A model generated the notes under the pieces. It was given only the letters and a program-made list of their open reading frames with translations. It did not search any database and was not told where the DNA came from. Source: Deltaproteobacteria bacterium (GTDB lineage Bacteria > Desulfobacterota > Anaeroferrophillalia > Anaeroferrophillales > Tharpellaceae). From it: DNA of 5,464 bases. Below, in pieces: positions 1 to 5,464 of this stretch (positions are counted from its first letter, which is position 1; each line of letters starts with the position of its first letter). The stretch covers positions 1 through 5,464 of the forward strand of contig JAADEO010000199.1 of assembly GCA_013153415.1 (NCBI GenBank), read 5' to 3'. The translations under genes were made by a program, and so were the position numbers.

Positions 1-1
1 C

Positions 2-361
2 GCCGGCCATGCCCGGGTTCCTTTGGCGGTGGCGCCGAGAACCGCTTCCCTGCTCGATCTGGCCGCGATTTTTGCCGAAAGCGATCTCTACATCGGCGGT
101 GACACCGGCCCCATGCACCTGGCCGCTGCCGTGGGTACCCCGGTGGTCGCGGTTTTCGGTCCCACTCATCCCGGAGTCAACGCTCCCTGCGGGGTGCCCA
201 ATCGTATCGTCCGCTATCCCCTGGCCTGCAGCCCCTGCCGTAAACGCGGCTGTAAAAGGCGACTCTGTCTCGAGGCGGTGGGCTGGAAACAGGTGTTTGC
301 TGCGGTCGAGGATCTCGGCCGGGAAACCGGGATGCTGCTTCCCGCCGCTCCCGGAAACTGA
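2..361 (+). CDS. Glycosyltransferase family 9 (heptosyltransferase-like), C-terminal part, 5' truncated by window
   Basis: The reading frame is open from the window edge to TGA at 359-361, giving 119 residues. GT9 proteins are usually about 330-360 residues, so roughly the last third is present. The diagnostic nucleotide-sugar binding motif is visible: G-G-D-T-G-P-M-H-L-A-A-A (the D is visible residue 34, bases 101-103), followed by GTPVVAVFGPTHP. This is the WaaC/WaaF/WaaQ-type C-terminal Rossmann half that binds ADP-heptose or a similar donor. After it comes a cysteine cluster C-x2-C-x4-C-x4-C (visible residues 76-89), which I associate with many GT9 LPS-core enzymes. The expected role is addition of heptose or another sugar to the LPS inner core at the cytoplasmic face of the inner membrane. 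The acceptor and exact sugar cannot be told from this end. An internal TTG at 23 is not the real start because the domain would be incomplete. The next gene starts 5 nt downstream, suggesting co-transcription. Confidence 0.9.
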   Translation, partial: AGHARVPLAVAPRTASLLDLAAIFAESDLYIGGDTGPMHLAAAVGTPVVAVFGPTHPGVNAPCGVPNRIVRYPLACSPCRKRGCKRRLCLEAVGWKQVFAAVEDLGRETGMLLPAAPGN

Positions 362-366
362 TATAT

Positions 367-798
367 ATGGAGAGCCTTGCCGGCCTCGGCTACGGCGGCC
401 TTTTTGTCGCATCCTTCCTGGCCGCCACCCTGCTGCCTTTAAGTTCCGAGGTGGTGCTGGGCCTGCTCCTGATGCAGGGACTGGACCCGGTGACCCTGGT
501 TTTGGTCGCCAGTCTCGGTAACCTGCTTGGCGCCCTGCTGAATTACGCTGTCGGCCGGGGCGGGGCGGTTTTCCTGAGGCGCTGGGTCGAGCCGGATGCG
601 GAACGGAACCACCGGGCCATGGCACTCTACAAACGTTACGGAACGATCAGCCTTCTCTTCGCCTGGGTGCCGATCATCGGCGACCCTCTGACCGTGGTGG
701 CCGGAATACTCAAGGTCGACCTCCGTCTTTTCCTGCTCCTGGTTGGAACCGGCAAGCTGGCCCGTTATGCGGCGATCGGCTGGGCTTTCTGCCGCTAA
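367..798 (+). CDS. yqaA: YqaA family membrane protein (DedA/VTT-type)
   Basis: A complete 143-residue protein, essentially the length of E. coli YqaA (142 aa), and similar to it from end to end. Shared blocks include F-L-A-A-T-L-L-P-x-x-S-E-V-V-L (residues 17-31), G-N-x-L-G (51-55), G-R (63-64), K-R-Y-G (89-92), W-x-P-x-x-G-D (100-106) and G-K-x-x-R-Y (129-134). Hydrophobic stretches at about 8-36, 42-62, 93-115 and 119-140 fit a small inner-membrane protein with re-entrant and transmembrane helices. The family belongs to the VTT/DedA superfamily. Some DedA-superfamily members move lipids such as undecaprenyl phosphate across the membrane, but the role of YqaA itself is not settled, and transport here is only an inference from the superfamily. 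ATG at 367 is the first start after the preceding stop. The Shine-Dalgarno is weak (GGAAA at 353-357, inside the end of the GT9 gene), so translation may be coupled to that gene. Confidence 0.88.
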   Translation: MESLAGLGYGGLFVASFLAATLLPLSSEVVLGLLLMQGLDPVTLVLVASLGNLLGALLNYAVGRGGAVFLRRWVEPDAERNHRAMALYKRYGTISLLFAWVPIIGDPLTVVAGILKVDLRLFLLLVGTGKLARYAAIGWAFCR

Positions 799-914
799 GA
801 GCTTCAATTCCATAAATTCATCATCTCTTCAGGTTGAAAATCATATTCGGATTGGAACCTGGCCAACCTTCCGGTCGGGGGTGGAACCGTGATGATGAAA
901 CATCTGTTTTATAT

Positions 915-943
915 TTGACAAATAGAGGTTGATACTGTAGAAA
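915..943 (+). promoter_or_regulatory. Sigma70-type promoter candidate for the RND efflux operon
   Basis: A perfect -35 box TTGACA lies at 915-920. A 17-bp spacer separates it from a -10 box TAGAAA at 938-943, which matches TATAAT at four of six positions. It lies in an AT-rich stretch and would start transcription near base 950, leaving a leader of about 107 nt before the adaptor start. A second, weaker overlapping pair is TTGATA (929-934) with TGTACT (953-958) and an 18-bp spacer. This is a prediction by consensus only. Confidence 0.5.
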
Positions 944-976
944 TAGCATAAATGTACTTTTTAGGTTTTATTTTGT

Positions 977-1000
977 GACCCCGGACTGTAGACCGGGTCT
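977..1000 (+). promoter_or_regulatory. GC-rich hairpin / overlapping palindrome in the operon leader
   Basis: GACCCCGG (977-984) can pair with CCGGGTC (993-999) around an 8-nt loop, with one bulged C. Overlapping it, AGACC-G-GGTCT (990-1000) is a perfect 11-bp interrupted palindrome. The sequence that follows (TGTTGTTGTCG) is only moderately T-rich, so this is at best a weak terminator or attenuator. It could equally be a protein-binding operator downstream of the promoter. Which form matters cannot be decided from sequence. Confidence 0.4.
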
Positions 1001-1015
1001 GTTGTTGTCGTATTT

Positions 1016-1029
1016 AAACCCATGGGTTT
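1016..1029. promoter_or_regulatory. Perfect 14-bp palindrome, candidate operator or leader hairpin
   Basis: AAACCCATGGGTTT is identical to its own reverse complement over all 14 bases. It lies 13 nt upstream of the adaptor's Shine-Dalgarno and well downstream of the predicted promoter. As DNA it has the form of a site for a dimeric repressor acting as a roadblock. As RNA it can fold into a 5-bp stem (AAACC/GGTTT) with a CATG loop. No regulator gene is within the window to pair it with. Confidence 0.45.
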
Positions 1030-1042
1030 CATGTTATGCAGA

Positions 1043-1048
1043 AGGAGG
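1043..1048 (+). promoter_or_regulatory. Ribosome binding site that decides the adaptor start
   Basis: AGGAGG (1043-1048, within AAGGAGGG) is an almost ideal Shine-Dalgarno. It sits 8 nt before GTG at 1057 but only 2 nt before GTG at 1051, and it lies inside the coding sequence if ATG at 1036 is used. No comparable site precedes 1036, so 1057 is the favoured start. Confidence 0.75.
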
Positions 1049-1056
1049 GCGTGAAA

Positions 1057-2175
1057 GTGGCCGTCAATAAAAAGAGGTATTTCAGTTTGCAATCATTTCC
1101 GGCTCGTTGCCTGTTGGCTATGATGATCCTGTCGCTCTGTATCCTGACCGGGTGTCGGAAGGAGAAGGTTGAGAAGAAGCCGGAAATTGTCAAGCCGGTC
1201 AAACTGACCACGGTCAAGGAGCGGGGGGTCAAGCTGGAGCGCACCTTCCCCGGCAAGGTCAGGGCGGCCCGGCGTTCAGTGCTCTCTTTCAAGGTTTCCG
1301 GTCCCATCGTCAAACTGCCGGTCGATGAAGGCCAGTTCGTCAAAAAGGGCGACCTGATCGCCCAGATCGACAAGCGTGACTTCATCAATGCCGTCAACGA
1401 GGCCCGGGCCCGTTTCCGCGAGGCCGAACAGCAGTTCATGCGCTACAAAGAGCTTTATGCCAAGAAACAGGTTTCGAAGGCTGATTATGACCGCTATCGG
1501 GCCGCCCGCGATGTCGCCGCAGCCAAGCTCGCCGATGCCCGCAACGCCCTCGGCGATACCACCCTCCGGGCTCCGTTCGACGGGGTGATCTCGAAACGTT
1601 ATGTCGAGAATTTCTATAAGGTGCGGGCCAAGGAGCCGATCGTCAATCTCCAGGATATCTCCGAGATCGAGATCCTGGTCGATGTGCCGGAGCGCTTTAT
1701 CGCCGAGATTCGCGACAGCGGCATGGTCGAACTCAAGGCCAGTTTCGAATCCCTGCCCGGCAAACAGTTCACCCTCAAGGTCAAGGAGTATTCGACCCAG
1801 GCCGATCCCGCGACCCAGACCTACCAGGTGGTACTGGTCATGAAACGGCCCGATGGCGCCAATATCCTGCCCGGGATGACCTGCTGGGTCTCGGCCACGG
1901 TCCGGGACGTCAACGGCAAGATGAGTTCCCATCTCGTGGTCCCGGCGATCGCCGTGATGAATGCACCCGGCAACAAGCCCTGCGTCTGGGTTTACGATGA
2001 AAAGGCCGGAGTCGTACACAAGCGGGAGGTTCAGGTCGGTCCCCTGGAAGGCTCCAGCAATATCGTCATCAAATCCGGGTTGAAGCCGGGTGAAATGGTG
2101 GTGATCGCTGGTGTGACCAAGTTGCAGGAGGGCATGAAGGTGCGCCCCTGGGAAAAGCAGAGAGAGGGAAAATAG
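1057..2175 (+). CDS. RND efflux pump periplasmic adaptor (membrane fusion) lipoprotein
   Basis: From GTG 1057 the protein has 372 residues, a usual length for HlyD/AcrA-type adaptors. A basic N-terminus and hydrophobic segment end in the lipobox I-L-T-G-C, with the lipidated Cys at residue 33 (bases 1153-1155), so it should be anchored as a lipoprotein. Next come the first lipoyl half (about 70-105, ending in GQFVKKGDLIAQID), a charged Ala/Glu/Arg-rich helical hairpin (about 107-166), and the second lipoyl half (L-R-A-P-F-D-G-V-I, about 170-198). A beta-barrel domain (about 203-285) and a membrane-proximal domain (about 290-365, with GLKPGEMVVIAGVTKLQEGMKV) complete the fold. The order matches known adaptors that link an RND permease to a TolC-type channel. 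The in-frame ATG at 1036 would add seven residues but buries the Shine-Dalgarno. The permease gene follows after 3 nt, indicating one operon. The family is clear; the substrate is not. Confidence 0.93.
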   Translation: MAVNKKRYFSLQSFPARCLLAMMILSLCILTGCRKEKVEKKPEIVKPVKLTTVKERGVKLERTFPGKVRAARRSVLSFKVSGPIVKLPVDEGQFVKKGDLIAQIDKRDFINAVNEARARFREAEQQFMRYKELYAKKQVSKADYDRYRAARDVAAAKLADARNALGDTTLRAPFDGVISKRYVENFYKVRAKEPIVNLQDISEIEILVDVPERFIAEIRDSGMVELKASFESLPGKQFTLKVKEYSTQADPATQTYQVVLVMKRPDGANILPGMTCWVSATVRDVNGKMSSHLVVPAIAVMNAPGNKPCVWVYDEKAGVVHKREVQVGPLEGSSNIVIKSGLKPGEMVVIAGVTKLQEGMKVRPWEKQREGK

Positions 2176-2178
2176 GGA

Positions 2179-5100
2179 ATGAACATAGCTGAATTCTCCA
2201 TTAAAAAAAGCGTCATCACCTGGACCCTGACCTTTGTTCTCCTGGTGTTGGGCTATTTCGCCTACATGGGGCTGCCCCGTCTTGAAGATCCCGAATTCGC
2301 GATCAAGGACGCGGTCATCATCACCCCCTATCCCGGGGCTTCTCCCGAGGAGGTCCAGCTCGAGGTCACCGAGAAGATCGAAAAGGCGGTCCAGGAGATG
2401 GGCCAGCTCAAAAGGGTCGAATCCTACTCGGCCCGGGGGCTCTCCACGGTCAAGGTCAAGATCAAGGACCAGTACCGCAAGGCCGACCTACCCGGGGTCT
2501 GGGACGAGATGCGCCGGCGCCTGATGGACTACAACCGGCAGTTGCCCCCCGGGGCCGGGCCGATCATGGTCAATGATGATTTCGGCGATGTCTACGGGGC
2601 CTATTTCGGTTTGGTCGGAGACGGGTTCACCTATGCCGAGATGAAAGATGTGGCGGAGCTCCTGAAGCGTGAACTGCTGGTCGTCCAGGATGTCAAGAAG
2701 GTGACTCTTTTCGGGGTGCATCCTGAAGCGGTCTACGTCGAAATGTCACGGACCAAGATGGCGGCCCTGGGGATTACCCGGTCCGAGATTTTCAATGCTT
2801 TGAAGGCTAAGAACATTCCGGTCGATTCCGGGCGCATGAAATTCGGTCCCCAGTACCTGGCCATCAATCCGACCGGCGAGTTCAAGTCGGAGAAGGATTT
2901 CGGCAACCTTTTCATCGCTTCCAAGGGCGGCCGGCTGATCTATTTGAAGGATGTCGCCACCATTCGCCGCGGCTATGTCGAACCGCCCGACAAGATCCTC
3001 AGAGTTGACGGTCATAAGGCGATCGGCATCGCCATCTCCACGGTTCTGGGCGGCAACGCCGTGACCATGGGGGATGCGGTCTTAAAAAGGATTGCCGAGT
3101 TGCAGAGCGAGATCCCGGTCGGGATGGAGCTCAAGGAGATCTCGATGCAGTCCAAGTCGGTGACCGAGGCGGTCAACGGCTTTGTCGTCAACCTGCTCGA
3201 ATCGGTGGCCATCGTCATCGTCGTGCTTGCGGTCTTCATGGGGCTTCGGGCCGGGATCCTGATCGGTTTCATTCTCGTTCTGACGATCGCCGCGACCTTT
3301 GTGATCATGGGTTACTACCATATCACCCTGGAGAGGATTTCCCTCGGGGCCCTGATTATCGCCTTAGGAATGCTGGTCGACAACGCCATTGTCGTGGTCG
3401 ACGGCATGAAGGTCAAGATGCAGCAGGGGGTAGACGGCATCCAGGCCGCCAAGGAGGTGGTCGGTCAGAACGCCATGCCCCTGCTCGGGGCCACCGCGGT
3501 CGCGGTCATGGCCTTCGCTTCGATCGGCGGGATGACCAACTCGACCGGTGAGTATTGTCGCTCCCTCTATCTCGTCATCCTGATTTCCCTTTCCCTTTCC
3601 TGGTTGACCGCGGTGACCACTACGCCGCTGGTCACCAAGCAATTCATTCTTTCGAAGAAGGACAAGGCCAACTCGGCCTCCGGTGGCGGCCAGGATGCCT
3701 ACGGCGGCAAGTTCTACCAGGTCTACCGCAAACTCCTGACCGGAGCGATCAAGGTGCGCTGGCTGACCATCGGCATCGTTATCGCCATGTTCATCGCCGC
3801 GATCATCGGATTCACCCAGGTCGAACAGCTCTTTTTCCCGGCTTCGACGAGACCTCAGTTCCAGGTTGAAGCCCAGTTCCGGGAAGGCATCGATATCCGC
3901 GAGACCGAGAAGAAGGTTAAGCAGATCGAGGAATACCTGAAAAAGATCGATGGGGTGACGATGCTGGCCTCGGCCATCGGCGGCGGCCATCCTCGTTTCA
4001 TCCTGACCTATGACACCCCGGTCGAAGCCGCGGCCCAGTATACCAATATCCTGGTTTCGGTCAACGACTACCGGATCATCGACAAGATCCGCAGCAAGAT
4101 TCAGCGGGATCTGGAGCAGCAGTTTCCGGATGCCTGTGTCAACGTCAAGAAGTTCAATTTAGGCCCGGCCCTGGGCGGTAAGATCCAGCTCCGTATCAAT
4201 GGTCCCGACCCCGAGGTGCTCAGAGCCATGGCCGACGAGGCTATGGAGATCTTCCGCGAGGCCGATGCCAAGGCGATCCGCACCGAGTGGGGTGCCAAGG
4301 TCAAGGTGCCGGAACCGGTGCTGGCCGAAGAGCGGGCCATGGCTTTGGGGATTACCCGGCCGATGGTGGCCGAGGCCCTGGAATCCAACTATTCCGGCAA
4401 GCAGGTCGGTATCTATCGCGAAGGGATCGACCTGATTCCGATCATCGCCCGGGCTCCGGCCGACGAACGCGATACCATCGACGATCTTCGGGAGATCCAG
4501 ATCTACAGCCCGACGGCGCAGAAGAACATCCCGATCATGCAGGTTCTGAACGGGATCCGCACCGGTTGGGAGAATGCCCGGGTCTCGCGCTGGCACCGCC
4601 GCCAGATGATCAAGATCCATGCCGACCCCCGGGGCAATACCCTGCCGGCCGACCTGATGGCCAAGGTCAAGCCTCAAATCGAGCAGAAGCTCGGGGTCGA
4701 TCTCGAGACCTATCGCGGTACCCCGCTGGGCAAGGATGAGCAGTGGACGGCCAAAACCATCCCCTTGAAATATGATGACATCATCCCGCTCAAGGGCAAA
4801 CCCGGCTATTTCCTCTCCTGGGGCGGCGAACTCGAAGACTCCTCCGATGCCCAGGCCCAGCTGGCGGCCAATATCCCGATCTATTTCGGGATGATGATCC
4901 TGATCGTCATCTTCATGTTCAACGCTTTCCGTCAGCCTCTGATCATCTGGCTGACGGTGCCGCTGGCGATCATCGGAGTCACGGCCGGACTGCTGCTGCT
5001 CGATCAGCCTTTCGGTTTCATGGCTCTGCTCGGTCTGATGAGTCTTTCCGGGATGCTGATCAAAAATGCCATCGTCCTGATCGATCAGATCAACATCAAT

Positions 5101-5328
5101 ATCGCCTCCGGCATGCCGCCACTCGATGCGATCCTCGATTCCGGGGTCTCGAGAATGCAGCCGGTGATGATGGCGGCCCTGACGACGATGATGGGGATGA
5201 TCCCCCTTTTCAAGGATGCCTTTTTTGTTTCGATGGCGGTCACCATCGTTTTCGGTCTGGGTTTCGCCACGGTTCTGACCCTGCTTTTTGTTCCGGTGCT
5301 GTACGCGACTTTTTTCAAAATCCGGTAG
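2179..5328 (+). CDS. RND efflux transporter permease (AcrB/HAE-like)
   Basis: A complete 1049-residue inner-membrane permease, the usual size for AcrB-type proteins, with the two-fold RND repeat. TM1 is at about 13-32, the first periplasmic porter/docking loop at 33-333 and TM2-6 at about 336-490. TM7 is at about 529-546, the second loop at 550-895 and TM8-12 from 898 to the C-terminus. Proton-relay residues are recognisable by alignment to AcrB. TM4 reads G-M-L-V-D-N-A-I-V-V-V-D, with D401 at the AcrB D407 position and N402 where AcrB has D408. In TM10 L-I-K-N-A-I-V-L-I-D gives K962 (AcrB K940), and in TM11 S-R-M-Q-P gives R992 (AcrB R971). The lack of a metal-type TM4 motif and the length favour a drug/hydrophobe or other organic exporter over a CzcA-type metal pump, but the substrate is unknown. 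ATG 2179 follows the adaptor stop by 3 nt, with a purine-rich Shine-Dalgarno (GAGAGGG, ending at 2168). No frameshift is seen. Confidence 0.95.
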   Translation: MNIAEFSIKKSVITWTLTFVLLVLGYFAYMGLPRLEDPEFAIKDAVIITPYPGASPEEVQLEVTEKIEKAVQEMGQLKRVESYSARGLSTVKVKIKDQYRKADLPGVWDEMRRRLMDYNRQLPPGAGPIMVNDDFGDVYGAYFGLVGDGFTYAEMKDVAELLKRELLVVQDVKKVTLFGVHPEAVYVEMSRTKMAALGITRSEIFNALKAKNIPVDSGRMKFGPQYLAINPTGEFKSEKDFGNLFIASKGGRLIYLKDVATIRRGYVEPPDKILRVDGHKAIGIAISTVLGGNAVTMGDAVLKRIAELQSEIPVGMELKEISMQSKSVTEAVNGFVVNLLESVAIVIVVLAVFMGLRAGILIGFILVLTIAATFVIMGYYHITLERISLGALIIALGMLVDNAIVVVDGMKVKMQQGVDGIQAAKEVVGQNAMPLLGATAVAVMAFASIGGMTNSTGEYCRSLYLVILISLSLSWLTAVTTTPLVTKQFILSKKDKANSASGGGQDAYGGKFYQVYRKLLTGAIKVRWLTIGIVIAMFIAAIIGFTQVEQLFFPASTRPQFQVEAQFREGIDIRETEKKVKQIEEYLKKIDGVTMLASAIGGGHPRFILTYDTPVEAAAQYTNILVSVNDYRIIDKIRSKIQRDLEQQFPDACVNVKKFNLGPALGGKIQLRINGPDPEVLRAMADEAMEIFREADAKAIRTEWGAKVKVPEPVLAEERAMALGITRPMVAEALESNYSGKQVGIYREGIDLIPIIARAPADERDTIDDLREIQIYSPTAQKNIPIMQVLNGIRTGWENARVSRWHRRQMIKIHADPRGNTLPADLMAKVKPQIEQKLGVDLETYRGTPLGKDEQWTAKTIPLKYDDIIPLKGKPGYFLSWGGELEDSSDAQAQLAANIPIYFGMMILIVIFMFNAFRQPLIIWLTVPLAIIGVTAGLLLLDQPFGFMALLGLMSLSGMLIKNAIVLIDQININIASGMPPLDAILDSGVSRMQPVMMAALTTMMGMIPLFKDAFFVSMAVTIVFGLGFATVLTLLFVPVLYATFFKIR

Positions 5329-5331
5329 CGG

Positions 5332-5350
5332 CGCTCAGGACCCCTGAGTG
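5332..5350 (+). repeat. Stem-loop between permease and outer-membrane channel genes
   Basis: CGCTCAGG (5332-5339) pairs with CCTGAGTG (5343-5350) around an ACC triloop. The inner six pairs are a perfect inverted repeat, and two further pairs include one G-U. There is no T-run after it, so it is not an intrinsic terminator. It begins 4 nt after the permease stop and ends 3 nt before the next gene's Shine-Dalgarno. It could protect the upstream mRNA or tune translation of the downstream gene. Confidence 0.55.
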
Positions 5351-5369
5351 GTTGGGAGGATGTATGATT

Positions 5370-5464
5370 ATGGGAAAATCTGGAATTAACCCGCGCCGGC
5401 TCTGGGTTGTCGGATTCCTGTTGTTGGTGCTGGCGGTTTTGCCCCTGACGGGGCTTGCCGAGAC
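5370..5464 (+). CDS. Start of a secreted protein, probably the TolC-type outer membrane channel (3' truncated by window)
   Basis: Only 31 codons are inside the window. They encode a classic Sec signal peptide: a basic N-region (K3, R9, R10), a hydrophobic core from about residue 11 to 26 rich in Leu/Val, and a likely cleavage after G-L-A (residue 30), just before E-T. A strong Shine-Dalgarno, GGGAGGA (5354-5360), precedes it, 9 nt before ATG 5370 and 3 nt before an in-frame ATG at 5364. I prefer 5370, but 5364 would only add two residues. No lipobox cysteine is visible. The position directly after adaptor and permease genes is where the outer-membrane factor gene often lies, so a TolC-like channel is the best guess. 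That identity rests on context; the visible residues show only that the protein is exported. Confidence 0.7.
   Translation, partial: MGKSGINPRRLWVVGFLLLVLAVLPLTGLAE

Larger units (their letters stand above)
799..1056. other. Intergenic regulatory region between yqaA and the efflux operon
   Basis: This gap of about 258 bp is visibly richer in A+T than the flanking genes. It contains no convincing gene: the longest reading frames are only about ten codons. The first part (799-900) has only weak symmetry, including a distant 9-bp inverted repeat (817-825 with 891-899) and a degenerate 13-bp dyad at 836-848. No hairpin followed by a T-run is seen just after yqaA, so its transcript has no obvious intrinsic terminator. 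The second half carries the promoter candidate, two palindromic elements and the Shine-Dalgarno listed separately. Confidence 0.7.

Noticed and set aside
9..521. 170-codon + strand frame overlapping the GT9 and yqaA genes
   Set aside because: Its Pro/Arg/Ala-rich translation spans two well-supported genes in another frame. It is a shadow frame.
854..888. Two GGAACC motifs (854-859 and 883-888) as possible ECF-sigma -35 boxes
   Set aside because: Neither is followed at 16-17 bp by a convincing -10 such as CGTC or TCTGA, so no ECF promoter can be supported.
817..899. 9-bp inverted repeat TTCATCATC (817-825) and GATGATGAA (891-899)
   Set aside because: The arms are simple-sequence-like and 65 bp apart, with no extension and no flanking duplication. 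It is probably chance and not a mobile-element end or terminator.
892..918. ATG-ATG short frame (MMKHLFYI) in the intergenic region
   Set aside because: Eight codons, no ribosome binding site, and it runs into the promoter -35 box. It has no support as a gene.
1022..1054. Ten-codon reading frame (MGFMLCRRRA) ending just before the adaptor start, as a possible leader peptide
   Set aside because: It has no Shine-Dalgarno of its own, and its ATG is simply the centre of the perfect palindrome. The Arg codons are the adaptor's Shine-Dalgarno read in another frame.
1276..2019. 247-codon open frame on the - strand across the adaptor gene
   Set aside because: It is antisense to a clearly conserved adaptor gene and reads as repetitive Asp/Gly/Leu/Ile-rich sequence with no recognisable domain. 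This is the typical by-product of codon bias in GC-rich DNA.
3364..3990. 208-codon open frame on the - strand inside the permease gene
   Set aside because: It is a low-complexity Asp/Gly/His/Arg-rich translation opposite a well-conserved RND permease. There is no plausible start region and no family resemblance.

Overview
The window is ordinary core or accessory chromosome from a Gram-negative (diderm) bacterium with GC-rich genes. The evidence for a diderm is an LPS-type family 9 glycosyltransferase, a YqaA-family membrane protein, and the start of an RND tripartite efflux operon whose adaptor is a lipoprotein. The overall flavour (GT9 proteins with a C-terminal cysteine cluster, this RND type) would fit Desulfuromonadales/Geobacter-like or related proteobacteria, but nothing here fixes the taxon. 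All genes lie on the + strand.

Layout. Positions 2-361 hold the C-terminal third of a GT9 glycosyltransferase that begins upstream of the window. Five bases later comes a complete yqaA-like gene (367-798), probably in the same transcript. A comparatively AT-rich gap of about 260 bp (799-1056) carries a good sigma70-type promoter candidate, a GC-rich hairpin/palindrome (977-1000) and a perfect 14-bp palindrome (1016-1029). It ends in a strong Shine-Dalgarno sequence before the efflux operon. The operon comprises the periplasmic adaptor lipoprotein (1057-2175), the RND permease (2179-5328, 3 nt after the adaptor stop) and, after a 41-nt gap containing an 8-bp stem-loop, the first 31 codons of a secreted protein (5370 to the window end). 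That last gene is most likely the outer-membrane channel.

How the genes work together. The permease would use proton flux across the inner membrane to drive substrate export. The adaptor bridges it to the outer-membrane channel, giving a complete tripartite pump from one transcript. The substrate cannot be read from the sequence, and no local regulator is visible. The two palindromes in the leader are the best candidates for where control happens. The upstream GT9/yqaA pair is an unrelated envelope unit.

I found no mobile elements, CRISPR arrays, tRNA or rRNA genes, and no clearly novel system. The interesting material is regulatory-scale: the leader palindromes, the stem-loop between permease and channel genes, and a natural Asp-to-Asn difference in the permease's proton-relay motif.
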